Source: JABSQH01 sp039177505 (GTDB lineage Bacteria; Actinomycetota; Acidimicrobiia; Acidimicrobiales; Ilumatobacteraceae). Taken from it: 64,000 bases of DNA. Shown piece by piece: positions 24,503-33,654 of the stretch; within the stretch, counting starts at the first letter, position 1, and each line of letters opens with the position of its first letter. The DNA lies in the NCBI GenBank assembly GCA_039177505.1, contig JBCDFR010000011.1:12322-76321 (forward strand). Reading direction: 5' to 3'. Below the pieces are notes generated by a model. The model ran no database searches. It saw only the letters and a list, made by a program, of their open reading frames with translations, and was not told the origin of the DNA. Made by a program: the position numbers and the translations under genes.

Positions 24503-25471
24503 ATGGACGAGATCGCGGTCGACAACGACGGCATCACGATCGGCGCAACGGTCGCCAACCTCGAGCAGACCGATCGACCACCGCTGGTGTTCGTTCACGG
24601 CTGGCCGGAATTGAGCCACTCGTGGCGCCATCAAATGGAGCACTTCGTTGCCGCTGGCTGGCCATGCGTCGCCATCGACGTTCGCGGATACGGCCGCAGC
24701 AGCGCGCCGCCGGAGATCGCGCGGTACACACTGAAAGAGCTGGCGGGTGACGTGGCCGCAGTGATCGAGGACGTCGGCGATCGTCCGGCGATCGTGATCG
24801 GACACGACTGGGGTGCGCCCATCGTGTACCACACGGCGATTCGCCATGCGGATCTCGTAGCGGCCGTCGCCGGCATGAGCGTGCCGCACACGCCACCGCT
24901 CCCGATCTCACTGCTCGACGTGTTCGACCAGATGTACGCCGATCGGTTCTTCTACATGCTGTATTTCCAGGAACCCGGAATCGTCGAGGCGGCGTTCGAT
25001 CGCGATCTGCGCGACGCGCTCAAGCGCGTGTACTTCGCGCTCTCGGGAGACGGTCCGGATAGTCCCCTCTCGTCCGACGCCGGTCGCGACGCCGGGCTGC
25101 TCGACCTGTTGCCCCCAGCGCCCGACGGGCCACTGTCGTTCATGAGCGAAAGCGACCTCGATGAATACGTCGAGGCCTTCGGTCGCGTCGGCATGGTCGG
25201 CGCCTTCAACCGCTACCGCGCACTGGCGGTCGATCCCGACGACAACGCCGATGTGGTCGGCGCACCCATCGCCCAACCATCGATCTTCATTGGCGGAGCG
25301 AAAGACTCGGTCCGCAGCATGGTGCCGGGATCGGACGCGTTCGCCGATCCCGGGAGCGGGTGCGCCGACTTCCGAGGCGCCACCATCGTCGAGGGTGCGG
25401 GGCATTGGGTCCAACAAGAGTCACCCGCCGTGGTCAACGCCGCACTCGCAGCCTTTTTCGACGACCTCTGA
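24503..25471 (+). CDS. Alpha/beta hydrolase, epoxide hydrolase type
   Basis: 322 residues. HGWPE (32-36) supplies the oxyanion hole, RGYGRSS is the family-defining strand, GHDWGAP (100-106) has the nucleophile D102, and GAGHWVQQESP carries the catalytic His301. Asp rather than Ser as nucleophile, together with HGWPE and RGYGRS, indicates an epoxide hydrolase rather than a lipase or C-C hydrolase. The ATG is one base after the stop of the nitronate monooxygenase, so the two are translated together. The physiological epoxide is unknown. Confidence 0.85.
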   Translation: MDEIAVDNDGITIGATVANLEQTDRPPLVFVHGWPELSHSWRHQMEHFVAAGWPCVAIDVRGYGRSSAPPEIARYTLKELAGDVAAVIEDVGDRPAIVIGHDWGAPIVYHTAIRHADLVAAVAGMSVPHTPPLPISLLDVFDQMYADRFFYMLYFQEPGIVEAAFDRDLRDALKRVYFALSGDGPDSPLSSDAGRDAGLLDLLPPAPDGPLSFMSESDLDEYVEAFGRVGMVGAFNRYRALAVDPDDNADVVGAPIAQPSIFIGGAKDSVRSMVPGSDAFADPGSGCADFRGATIVEGAGHWVQQESPAVVNAALAAFFDDL

Positions 25472-25499
25472 TCGATCGCTCGCGTCGACCCACCAGCGG

Positions 25500-26852
25500 C
25501 TATCGAATCGATCCCGATGGCAACAGGGTCACCTTGGGGTGGCCGCCTCGGAACACGGTGATGTCGCCGTCCTCGGACACCTTCAACGCGACGAGCGCGA
25601 GTTGTGACAGCGACTTCGCCGCTGCGGTGCGCGCCCCTTCGTGCTGACTGTCGGAACTGGTGAGAATGGCGCCGTAGCTAATCAACCTGCCGTTGCGATC
25701 GACGATCGTCGCACCGTCGAGTTGTCCGAGTCGAGCCAAGGTTTGGGCGTCGACGTCTCCGCCGTCGATCAGATGGTGCAGACGCGTCTCGGGGCGCATT
25801 GCGTCGACGTCGTACTCATCGCGCAAGTCGAAACGATCTTTGGCGGGAACGACGTCGCCGAGATCGGCAGGTTCGTCGACGATTCCGAAAATCGCCCCTC
25901 CCTCGCGGATCGACACGAGCAGTGATGCCTGGACGACCAGATCAACTGCCGGGCTCTCGATGATCGACGAACCGAGCGTGCGCGCCAACCACAGCGGGAA
26001 CGCACTCCAGTGCTCACTCCGTCGGATCACGAGCGGCTGACCATCGAGGAAGGTCCAGATACTGCGGTCTTCGCGCAAGAAGAAGCCGATGCCGCCGAGC
26101 TGTCGGGTGACCTGGCCGACGAGCGAACCGCTGTCGACGAACTCGCGATCGATCGGGCCCATCGGGACGGTGCTCGGGTGCAGCCGGTCTGGGCGATGCG
26201 CCTGGAGCTCGGTGCGGGCCCGCCCGTGTTGATCGACGAGCAACACCGCGCGCTGGCCGTCGAACAACAGCGGACTGCGCTTGGCGTCGCGCAGACCGGC
26301 GGGGTACGGCACCGACAAGCGGGGTTCATCGGCGATGGCGTCGGTGATCACGACACCATGGGTCAAACGGCGCGACTCCACCCGAGCGCCGCCCAGCTCG
26401 ATGAGGTACTCCAACGTGTCGGCGAGCAGCTCCGTCGGCGCGCACGCTGGGTCGAACCAGCCCTGATGCTGACCGAGCAGCTCGACGACCACGGTGTCGC
26501 GCAACGCTCGCTCCACCGACGGGCTCAGACGATCGTCGCCGGTGAGGTGACGAAAACCTTTCGCCGCCCGCAACGCGGCATTCGGGAGGGCGAGCAGCGC
26601 GTCGGGCACCGACTCGATCGTGGCGATACCGCGGTCGCGTAATCCCACGCTGATCGTGGTGCGCCATCCGGGAACGACTTCGGCAGACGCCGACGTGATC
26701 GCCGGACTCGGCGGTGCGGGCATGCTGGGTGGCTCGTCGAGCGACTCGTAGCGCAGGTCGACGGTGGCGTTGGGAATCAACTCGCCGATAAAACGGACGA
26801 CCGCCTCGCCGACCGGATCGGTCGGCGTGCTCACCGCAGCATCGAGCGCCAT
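25500..26852 (-). CDS. Diadenylate-cyclase-like sensor protein (DACNV-type), catalytic RHR lost
   Basis: 450 residues. The C-terminal 80 match the DisA_N/DAC fold: LDGATIVDRNGRLISYGAIL keeps the DGA motif, and EGARTAAAKSLSQLALVALKVSEDGDITVFRGG aligns with the GTRHRAA…VSEETG region of c-di-AMP synthases. His and Arg of RHR are replaced (R-T-A), so cyclase activity is unlikely. The middle SVPYPAGLRDAKRSPLLFDGQRAVLLVDQHGRA resembles the DACNV-type nucleotide-sensor arrangement. It probably binds a nucleotide as a sensor. ATG 26852; 84 bases separate it from the divergent GGR-family gene. Confidence 0.6.
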   Translation of the reverse strand: MALDAAVSTPTDPVGEAVVRFIGELIPNATVDLRYESLDEPPSMPAPPSPAITSASAEVVPGWRTTISVGLRDRGIATIESVPDALLALPNAALRAAKGFRHLTGDDRLSPSVERALRDTVVVELLGQHQGWFDPACAPTELLADTLEYLIELGGARVESRRLTHGVVITDAIADEPRLSVPYPAGLRDAKRSPLLFDGQRAVLLVDQHGRARTELQAHRPDRLHPSTVPMGPIDREFVDSGSLVGQVTRQLGGIGFFLREDRSIWTFLDGQPLVIRRSEHWSAFPLWLARTLGSSIIESPAVDLVVQASLLVSIREGGAIFGIVDEPADLGDVVPAKDRFDLRDEYDVDAMRPETRLHHLIDGGDVDAQTLARLGQLDGATIVDRNGRLISYGAILTSSDSQHEGARTAAAKSLSQLALVALKVSEDGDITVFRGGHPKVTLLPSGSIR

Positions 26853-26936
26853 AGAGCGCCGAGTCTCGCAGCCGATGTTGCGGATGGCACCGCGCTCGAC
26901 GGTGCAATTCGCCGCGTTCTCCGGCACCGTGGTGTT

Positions 26937-28157
26937 GTGGAACACGCCGACATTGCGATCATCGGCGCCGGGCCCGCCGGCGCAGCTGCAGCGATCACAG
27001 CGGCCGCTGCCGGTGCTTCGGTCGTCGTGTTCGACAAGGCAGGCTACGGGCGCGACAAGGTGTGCGGTGACGGCCTGACCCCTCGAGCGGTCGGTGCGCT
27101 CAACGCCCTCGACATCGATACGGAGGGTGCCCATCGAATTCGCGGGCTTCGGATGATCGCCGGGAAGGTCTCACGCGAGCTCGATTGGCCGACGACCGAC
27201 CGGTTTCCGAATCACGGCGCGGTATGGCCGCGTCGCCGCCTTGACGCTGCGCTGATCGATGCGGCGACCAAAGCCGGCGCCGATGTCCGCTGGAATGCCG
27301 AAGCTCATCCGGTATTCGACGACGATGGTCGCGTGGTCGGCGTGACCTCCGGCGCCGCCGAAGTGCGCGCTGCACTCACCATCGTCGCGGCCGGTGCGCC
27401 GGGGGCGGTCGCCCGCCAGCTCGGCGCCGATCGCGTCCCCGACGAACCATTCGGATTGGCGATCCGGACCTACGCCGAGACGTCGCGCCACACCGACGAA
27501 CACCTCGAAGCATGTCTGACCCTGCGCGACGAGCACGGGACACCGGTCCCGGGGTACGGCTGGATGTTCCCAGCCGGTGACGGCACGGTGAACATCGGTG
27601 TCGGTGCACTATCGACGATGAAGGGCTTCAAGAAGCTCAATCTGAACACGCTGCTTGAGAGCTACCGACAACTCGTGAACGACGAGTGGGAGCTCGGCCC
27701 CAACCTCGAACGACCACGGGCGTGGCGACTGCCGATGTCGACACTGCGTCGGCACGGTCCCGGTTGGGTGGCGATCGGTGACGCAGCCGGGCTGGTCAAC
27801 CCGATGAACGGTGAAGGGATCGACTACGGCCTCGAGTCCGGGATGCTCGCCGTCGATTGCTTCCTCGACGACCCGGCGAGCGCGCCGGCCCGCTACGACG
27901 AACTGGTGGGAGAGCGTTTCGACGCGTTCTTGCGCACGGGCCGGCGGTTCTCCTTCTTGATCGGTCACCCGTGGATCCTGCGTTCGGGTCTGCGGCTCTC
28001 GGTGAGCACCGACGCAATCGCCAACATCACCTTGGCGGTGATGGGCAATCTTGTCGACAACACCACCCCTGGATCAGCTGGCAAGGTCATGTGGGCTGCG
28101 GATCGCACACTCGCCGCCGCCGATCCGATTCTGCGCCGCACTCGCGCCGCGGCCTAG
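26937..28157 (+). CDS. Geranylgeranyl reductase family flavoprotein
   Basis: 406 residues. N-terminal FAD motif ADIAIIGAGPAGAAAAI, then the family motifs VVVFDKAGYGRDKVCGDGLTPRAV and PRRRLDAALIDAA. YGWMFPAGDGTVNIGVGAL and GDAAGLVNPMNGEGIDYGLESG are the PxxYxWxFP-like and GD motifs. This family hydrogenates isoprenoid double bonds, as in menaquinone side chains or phytyl groups, or acts as a monooxygenase-like reductase on membrane lipids. The GTG start at 26937 directly precedes EHADIAI. The specific isoprenoid substrate is unknown. Confidence 0.85.
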   Translation: MEHADIAIIGAGPAGAAAAITAAAAGASVVVFDKAGYGRDKVCGDGLTPRAVGALNALDIDTEGAHRIRGLRMIAGKVSRELDWPTTDRFPNHGAVWPRRRLDAALIDAATKAGADVRWNAEAHPVFDDDGRVVGVTSGAAEVRAALTIVAAGAPGAVARQLGADRVPDEPFGLAIRTYAETSRHTDEHLEACLTLRDEHGTPVPGYGWMFPAGDGTVNIGVGALSTMKGFKKLNLNTLLESYRQLVNDEWELGPNLERPRAWRLPMSTLRRHGPGWVAIGDAAGLVNPMNGEGIDYGLESGMLAVDCFLDDPASAPARYDELVGERFDAFLRTGRRFSFLIGHPWILRSGLRLSVSTDAIANITLAVMGNLVDNTTPGSAGKVMWAADRTLAAADPILRRTRAAA

Positions 28158-28187
28158 AACATCTCGTCGCCGTCGCCAGCACCGAGG

Positions 28188-28940
28188 TCAGTCGATGTCC
28201 ATCGACCGCAGCCGCCACGCCGCCACGACAACGGCGACCACGGCAACGACCAGTGGCGTGATCACTCCGACGACAAGGGAGAAGTCGGCGAGATCGAGGT
28301 CGGCCCCGGTGATGTCGACCAGGATCGACCGCGTGTACTTGCGCAACGCGAACCGCGCCACGCCGGGACCGGCCTGGGCCACGAATCCCTCCATGATCAA
28401 GATGTAGGCCAGTCCCCACACGATGAACCGTTTGAGCACCACGCCGAACAGCGTGAACACGGCGGTATACGCGGTCACGCCGACCACACCGGCCACGAGA
28501 GTGGCCGGCACGATCGCGTTACCAACACCGGTGCCGGCGGCGGCCAACGTCAGCGGGATCAGCGTGATCGGTGCGGCCAGCGTGGCCGCAGCAGCAGCTG
28601 CGCCGACGACGACCGGCCAACGGTCGATGGGGCGCAGCCACACGTACACCAACGTCTTGTCGTCACGCAGGTCGCCGATGGCCGCACCGCCGAACACAAG
28701 GCATACGACGGGAACGACAACACCGAAGCCCAACCCGGCGAGCAGGCCGACGCCGTCGTCGAGCGACGCGTCGGCCACACCCAGCGCGAAGGCCGACACC
28801 GTGGCCACCAACGACAGCAACGTCAACACCACGATGCGTCCTGGTGTCAGCAGCTGGCGGAGGACGAGCCGATAACACAACGCGATCGCCGTCGTCGGCG
28901 GCACTCGGCGCGGCGCGCTCATCGCTTCGATCTGGGCCAT
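28188..28940 (-). CDS. ABC-2 type transporter permease
   Basis: 250 residues with six hydrophobic segments: LLTPGRIVVLTLLSLVATVSAFAL, LLAGLGFGVVVPVVCLVFG, VVVGAAAAAATLAAPITLIPL, LVAGVVGVTAYTAVFTLFGVVL and others. AIGDLRDDKTLVYVWLRPIDRWPV is the ABC-2 loop marker. The ATG at 28940 lies one base after the stop of the ATPase gene (TGAGATG), which gives tight coupling. It forms a transporter with the ATPase at 28942; the substrate is unknown. Confidence 0.8.
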   Translation of the reverse strand: MAQIEAMSAPRRVPPTTAIALCYRLVLRQLLTPGRIVVLTLLSLVATVSAFALGVADASLDDGVGLLAGLGFGVVVPVVCLVFGGAAIGDLRDDKTLVYVWLRPIDRWPVVVGAAAAAATLAAPITLIPLTLAAAGTGVGNAIVPATLVAGVVGVTAYTAVFTLFGVVLKRFIVWGLAYILIMEGFVAQAGPGVARFALRKYTRSILVDITGADLDLADFSLVVGVITPLVVAVVAVVVAAWRLRSMDID

Positions 28941-28941
28941 C

Positions 28942-29934
28942 TCAGCGTCCCTCCACCAGGTAGCGGAACACCGATTCCAGATCATCGTCGAGCGGACGCA
29001 TCTCGCTGAGGCGAGCATTGGCGCCAACGACCAGCGGCAGGAGCTGTCGGCCGAAGGCGTCGACGTCGAGTGTCTCGATCTCGATCACCGACCCGTCGAG
29101 CGTGAGGCCCGACACCAGGCCCCGTTCGACCATTGCAGCGGCCACCCTCCGAGCTTCAGAGACCTCGAGCCGGAAACGATGGGGACGATCGTCCATCAGC
29201 TCACGCAGATCGCGATAGTCACCGGTCGCCACTAGCCGGCCCTGCGCAATGACCAGCACCCGTGAACCGAGGCGAGCCACCTCGTCGAGCACATGGCTCG
29301 ACACGAGTACGCACCGACCGTCGTCGCCGAGGCGGTGGAACAACTCGATCATTCGCCGCCGCTGCACCGGGTCGAGGCCGGTCAACGGCTCGTCGAGAAT
29401 CATCACCTCGGGGTCGTTCACCAGTGCGGTCGCCACCTTCACCCGCTGACGCATGCCCTTGGAGAACTGGCCAACCGGTTTGCTCCCGACGTCGAGAAGA
29501 TCCACCTCGCCCAGTGCGGCCGCTGCGGCCTGCGTCGGGTCGTCGACCCCATGGCTGCGAGCGGCGAACTCGACGAAGTCGGATGCCGACAGGTGGTCGA
29601 ACAGCGCGTCCTGCTGCGGGACGAGACCGATGCGGCCGCGTACGTCACGATCGTCGCGCGGGTCGCATCCGAGGACGCGCACTTGACCCCGCGACGGCGG
29701 GGTCAAACCACAGAGCATGCGGAACAACGTCGACTTACCCGCACCGTTCGGACCGAGGAGCGCGGTGACACCCGGGCCGACATCGAAGGCAACATCGCTC
29801 ACGGCGACGACCGAACCGTAGAACTTGGACACCGCGTCGACCGACAACATCCCGTCACCCGGCGCGACAGCGAACGTTGCGCGCGATCTCGGGGCGGGCG
29901 GTGTGAGCGGGTTCGGTGGCGGCAGCGTCGTCAT
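28942..29934 (-). CDS. ABC transporter ATP-binding protein
   Basis: 330 residues. Walker A GPNGAGKST, Q-loop VPQQDALFDHL, signature FSKGMRQRVKVA, Walker B VMILDEP and H-loop VSSHV are all intact. The last 90 residues form an accessory domain typical of CcmA/DrrA-like exporters. ATG 29934 overlaps the preceding permease by four bases; the in-frame extension further upstream lies within that permease and was rejected. It energises the permease at 28188. Confidence 0.88.
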   Translation of the reverse strand: MTTLPPPNPLTPPAPRSRATFAVAPGDGMLSVDAVSKFYGSVVAVSDVAFDVGPGVTALLGPNGAGKSTLFRMLCGLTPPSRGQVRVLGCDPRDDRDVRGRIGLVPQQDALFDHLSASDFVEFAARSHGVDDPTQAAAAALGEVDLLDVGSKPVGQFSKGMRQRVKVATALVNDPEVMILDEPLTGLDPVQRRRMIELFHRLGDDGRCVLVSSHVLDEVARLGSRVLVIAQGRLVATGDYRDLRELMDDRPHRFRLEVSEARRVAAAMVERGLVSGLTLDGSVIEIETLDVDAFGRQLLPLVVGANARLSEMRPLDDDLESVFRYLVEGR

Positions 29935-30797
29935 CTGGCGATCACCAACCGGAGGTACCGCCACGAGACGACAGCGAGACCTGCTGCGGTCCACGCAAGG
30001 TTGGCCGCGATCACCGACCACGTAGCCAGATCGGGGAAGTTGCCCGCCTGACCGAAGATGCGGAATACCAACTCGAACGGCATCGTCGAGAGGTCGAGCA
30101 TCCGCCAATACACCGGCGCGTCGGCGCCATCGACCAACGCACCGGCGAACGCGCTCGATGCGAAGACCAGCAAGATGATGCCGATCGCCGCGAACGCCTT
30201 GCGGTCGGTGACACTCGACGCCGCCATCGACACCGCCATCAGAGCGGCCGAGATGGCCACGCCCGACAACAGGATGCGCGCAAACACGAGCAACCACGCG
30301 TCGAGGCCGTCGGGCCCTGATCCATCGAAGGTGTACCCAGCGAGCACGAGGAGCGGCGGTCCGATCGTGACGAGGGCCAACGTGCCGGCGACTGCGACGG
30401 CCTTGGCGGCCAGGTACGTGCCCCGGTGCAACGGCGTCGACAGATACAAAGCGAGCATTCCGTTGCGCCGGTCGGTGACCAACATCTCGGGTGCGACCAG
30501 CGCGGCGAAGAGGAAGATCGCCAGTGTGATGAAGCCGTAGTACGAGGCGTAGTCGGCAACATCTTCGGGGTCGACGACGTCGCCCGGGATCAGGACCGAG
30601 ATCCCAACGAACACGATCGCCGGGACATAGGCGATGACCACGGCGATCACCGGGAAGATCTTCGAGCGTGCCGGTCGACCCAGCCCGAGCGTGGCCCGCG
30701 CCGACTGCCACGCGACGCTGCGAATCGCGCCCGCAACACCTGACCGCGCGCCGTCGTAGCGCTGGAACCCCCTCTCGACGATGCGGGCGTCGCTCAC
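29931..30797 (-). CDS. ABC-2 type transporter permease
   Basis: 288 residues and about six membrane segments: IFPVIAVVIAYVPAIVFVGISVLI, YGFITLAIFLFAALVAPEMLV, VAGTLALVTIGPPLLVLAGY and so on. VAPEMLVTDRRNGMLALYLSTPLHRGTYLAAK is the ABC-2 conserved loop. It starts at GTG 30797 inside the last bases of the upstream ATPase gene (30794), and overlaps the next ATPase by four bases. The likely partner is the ATPase at 30794-31726. Confidence 0.82.
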   Translation of the reverse strand: MSDARIVERGFQRYDGARSGVAGAIRSVAWQSARATLGLGRPARSKIFPVIAVVIAYVPAIVFVGISVLIPGDVVDPEDVADYASYYGFITLAIFLFAALVAPEMLVTDRRNGMLALYLSTPLHRGTYLAAKAVAVAGTLALVTIGPPLLVLAGYTFDGSGPDGLDAWLLVFARILLSGVAISAALMAVSMAASSVTDRKAFAAIGIILLVFASSAFAGALVDGADAPVYWRMLDLSTMPFELVFRIFGQAGNFPDLATWSVIAANLAWTAAGLAVVSWRYLRLVIAR

Positions 30798-31726
30798 GAC
30801 GTCACCCGCGGATCGTCGAACAGATCGTCGAGCGAGCGCCGTCGGCGTTCGAGGCGACGCAGTCGTGCACCGTGCCGAGCGATTGCCGCCCCGGCGAGAT
30901 CGAACAAGACATCGTCGTCGGCGCCGTCGAGCGCGACGATCGATCCAGTCCGGTCGGCACCCAAGCCCGCCGCCATGAGATCGGCGACGATCTCGTCGAT
31001 CGCCTGCGGTCGATCTCGCACCTCGACGAACTCGATCTCCAGACCACCGGTCGTCCCGGCGAGTTCATGCAGCGGTCCCTGGGCGATGAGCCGACCTTCA
31101 TCGAGCGCAACGACTCGATCGCACACCCGCTCGACCTCCTCCAACACGTGCGACGACAGAATCACGTCGATCCCGAAGTTGCGGTTGACCTGGCGGATGA
31201 TCGCCAACATCTCGTCACGCTGCACCGGGTCGAGGCCATCGGTCGGTTCGTCGAGGACGATCAATCGCGGATCGGCCGCGATCGCCTGCGCCAACTTGAC
31301 GCGCTGGCGTTGGCCCGTCGACATGGTGCCGAGCGCACGGAAGCGCTCCTCGCCGAGCCCGACGAGATAGAGCGAATCGCTGGCCCGACTGCGCGCCTCG
31401 TCGCGCGGCAGGCCTTTGACCTCCGCGAGATGATGTACGAAGTCGTAGGCCCGCATGTCGTCGGGTAACACGTTGCGTTCCGGGCCATAGCCGATGAGGG
31501 CGCGCAACTCTGGGCCGTCGGGGCCCGGGTCGCGGCCGAGGACCCGTATCGATCCTGCGGTCGGCCGAAGCAGCCCCAACATGAGCGAGATCAACGTCGT
31601 CTTGCCGGCCCCATTGGCACCGACGAGGCCAGTCACGCCGGCGTCGATCGAGATGTCGAGCCGATCGAGGGCGAGCGTCGCGGGGAATTGCATCACGAGT
31701 TGCTGCGATTCGACGATCATCGTCAC
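30794..31726 (-). CDS. ABC transporter ATP-binding protein
   Basis: 310 residues. Walker A GANGAGKTT, signature MSTGQRQRVKLA, Walker B LIVLDEP and switch VILSSHV are intact; the C-terminal domain is typical of ABC-2 exporter ATPases (ELAGTTGGLEIEFVEV). First gene of a four-gene operon (ATPase, permease, ATPase, permease), in which each start overlaps or nearly touches the previous stop. ATG 31720 is an equally good start. The substrate is unknown; no lantibiotic, heme or polysaccharide genes are adjacent. Confidence 0.88.
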   Translation of the reverse strand: MTMIVESQQLVMQFPATLALDRLDISIDAGVTGLVGANGAGKTTLISLMLGLLRPTAGSIRVLGRDPGPDGPELRALIGYGPERNVLPDDMRAYDFVHHLAEVKGLPRDEARSRASDSLYLVGLGEERFRALGTMSTGQRQRVKLAQAIAADPRLIVLDEPTDGLDPVQRDEMLAIIRQVNRNFGIDVILSSHVLEEVERVCDRVVALDEGRLIAQGPLHELAGTTGGLEIEFVEVRDRPQAIDEIVADLMAAGLGADRTGSIVALDGADDDVLFDLAGAAIARHGARLRRLERRRRSLDDLFDDPRVTS

Positions 31727-31780
31727 CGCCGACGAGTTTGTCAGCTCGTCGCCGAGTCATCCCGACGGACCACGCCTGAG

Positions 31781-31786
31781 TACGGT
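31781..31786 (+). promoter_or_regulatory. -10 box for the PhyH gene, leaderless
   Basis: TACGGT ends six bases before the ATG at 31793. Confidence 0.4.
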
Positions 31787-31792
31787 CGACCC

Positions 31793-32632
31793 ATGGGGAT
31801 CGTGCACTGCCCGCCCGACACCGACGCCGAGGAGCTCGAAGCGATCATCCGTCGCGACGGCGCGCTCGTGGTCGACGATCTGGCGTCGGCCGATCTCATC
31901 GATCGCATCGACGCTGAGATGACCCCGTTCGTCGACGCCACGCCGATGGGCAGCGATGACTTCTCAGGCCGCACGACTGCGCGTACCGGAGCGCTGATCG
32001 CTCGTTCGCCGTCGAGTCATGCACTCATCCAACATCCGCTGGTCCTCGATGTCGCCGGCCGACTCCTCGATCGGGCCAAGAGCTTCCAGCTGCACCTCAC
32101 CCAGATGATCTCGATCGGGCCGAACTCCCCGGGTCAGGCGATCCACCGCGATCAATGGGCGTTCGACTTCTACGACTTCCCGACCGACTATCACGTGCAG
32201 TGCAACACCATCTGGGCGATGACCGACTTCACCGAGGCCAACGGTGCAACCCGCGTGATGCCCAACAGCCAGGACCTCCCGAACAGTTTCGAGTACACGG
32301 TCGACGACACCGTGCCCGCCGAGATGACCCGCGGGTCGTGCCTCCTGTACACCGGCAAGGTCTACCACGGCGGCGGCGCCAACCAGACCGCCGACACGCG
32401 CCGCGGCCTGAACATCACCTACAACGTGTCATGGCTCCGCCAGGAGGAGAACCAGTACCTCTCGGTCGCGCCAGAAGTCGCCGCCGAACTCCCCGACGAC
32501 CTGCTGCGACTGATGGGGTATCAACTCGGCGCGTACGCGCTGGGTTACATCGACGACGTGCGTGACCCACTCGCCGCAGTGCGCGGCGAGCAGGTCGATG
32601 GCGGACCAAGCTTTGCGCCCACGCCGCGTTAG
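31793..32632 (+). CDS. Phytanoyl-CoA dioxygenase (PhyH) family protein
   Basis: 279 residues. Fe(II)/2-oxoglutarate oxygenase fold: the iron triad is H118-x-D120 (IHRDQWAF) and H192 (GKVYHGGGAN), with Arg203/204 placed to bind 2-oxoglutarate. RRDGALVVDDLASADLIDRIDAEM is the usual N-terminal helix pair. PhyH relatives hydroxylate varied small molecules, including fatty acyl chains, ectoine and secondary metabolites, so the substrate is open. ATG 31793 is set by the TACGGT box six bases upstream. The gene is divergent from the ABC operon. Confidence 0.85.
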   Translation: MGIVHCPPDTDAEELEAIIRRDGALVVDDLASADLIDRIDAEMTPFVDATPMGSDDFSGRTTARTGALIARSPSSHALIQHPLVLDVAGRLLDRAKSFQLHLTQMISIGPNSPGQAIHRDQWAFDFYDFPTDYHVQCNTIWAMTDFTEANGATRVMPNSQDLPNSFEYTVDDTVPAEMTRGSCLLYTGKVYHGGGANQTADTRRGLNITYNVSWLRQEENQYLSVAPEVAAELPDDLLRLMGYQLGAYALGYIDDVRDPLAAVRGEQVDGGPSFAPTPR

Positions 32633-32650
32633 CGGCGGGGGCCACATCGA

Positions 32651-33550
32651 TCAGGCGCCGATCAGCCGCTTCTGATCGAAGCGCTCGAGCGCCTCGATGC
32701 GATCCGCGGTGGGCGGGTGTGTCGAGAACAGGCGGGCGAGGTTCGGCCCGCTGTTGCGGCGTCGACGACCACCCTCGAACTCGGCGAGCGGGTTGTGGAT
32801 GTAAGCGTAGGCCTGCGCTGGTGCGACCTCCATCGGGGTGCGGCTGGCCAGCGACTCGATCCGGCGAAGTGCGTTGGCCATCGAACGGCCGCTGCCGAGC
32901 AGCTCGGCCGCGCCGCGGTCGGCTTCGAACTCACGCGATCGGCTGACCGCCATCTGCATCAACGATGCGGCGATCGGCGCGAGGAGCGCCACTGCCAGTA
33001 GTGCGATCGGGTTGCGATTCTCGTCGCTACGTCCACCACCGAACAGCGACGCCCACATCGCGATGTTGGCGATGAAGGAGATCGCCGTCGCGATCGCCGC
33101 CGCAATTGATCCGATCAGGATGTCGCGATGGCGGACGTGCATCAGCTCGTGGGCCATCACCGCTTCCACCTCATCGCGCGGCAGCGACTGGAGCAAACCC
33201 TGCGTGGCGCACACGACAGCATAGTTGGGGTTGCGGCCGGTGGCGAACGCGTTGGGCTGGGCGTCGGGCGAGATCGCGACCGTGGGCATGGGCATATCAG
33301 CTCGCTGCGCAAGTGAACGAACGATCCCGTAGAACTCGGGTGCGTCGGCCTCGGTCACCACGCGCGCACGCGCCGACTTGAGCGCGAGGCGGTCGCTGAA
33401 CCAGTAGCTGCCGCCGACCATCACGAGGGCGAACAACAGACCGATGAGCAGGGCGGTCGAGCTGCCGCCGCCGAGGACGCCGGCGACGACCACGATCAGG
33501 CCGCCGAGCCCACCGAGGAGGGCAGTGGTCTTGAGAGTGTTCTTGAACAT
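32651..33550 (-). CDS. htpX: HtpX-like M48 membrane metalloprotease
   Basis: 299 residues. Two N-terminal membrane segments (12-28 and 34-50), then the zinc site H134-E-x-x-H138 (VMAHELMHVRHRD) with the third ligand in SREFEADRGAAELL. Two further hydrophobic stretches occur around 148-190. The length and PNAFATGRNPNYAVVCATQGLL match HtpX, a membrane-protein quality-control protease with its active site in the cytoplasm. Monocistronic in appearance; in many bacteria it is heat- or envelope-stress induced, which cannot be judged here. Confidence 0.88.
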   Translation of the reverse strand: MFKNTLKTTALLGGLGGLIVVVAGVLGGGSSTALLIGLLFALVMVGGSYWFSDRLALKSARARVVTEADAPEFYGIVRSLAQRADMPMPTVAISPDAQPNAFATGRNPNYAVVCATQGLLQSLPRDEVEAVMAHELMHVRHRDILIGSIAAAIATAISFIANIAMWASLFGGGRSDENRNPIALLAVALLAPIAASLMQMAVSRSREFEADRGAAELLGSGRSMANALRRIESLASRTPMEVAPAQAYAYIHNPLAEFEGGRRRRNSGPNLARLFSTHPPTADRIEALERFDQKRLIGA

Positions 33551-33654
33551 CGTGTCTGATACAACGACGCGGGGTCACCGCTGATTCCGCACGAGTACCC
33601 GCTCTCACCTGCTTCTCACCAAGGGCTCGCGAGGCAGGCGAGCTGAGCGGGCGA

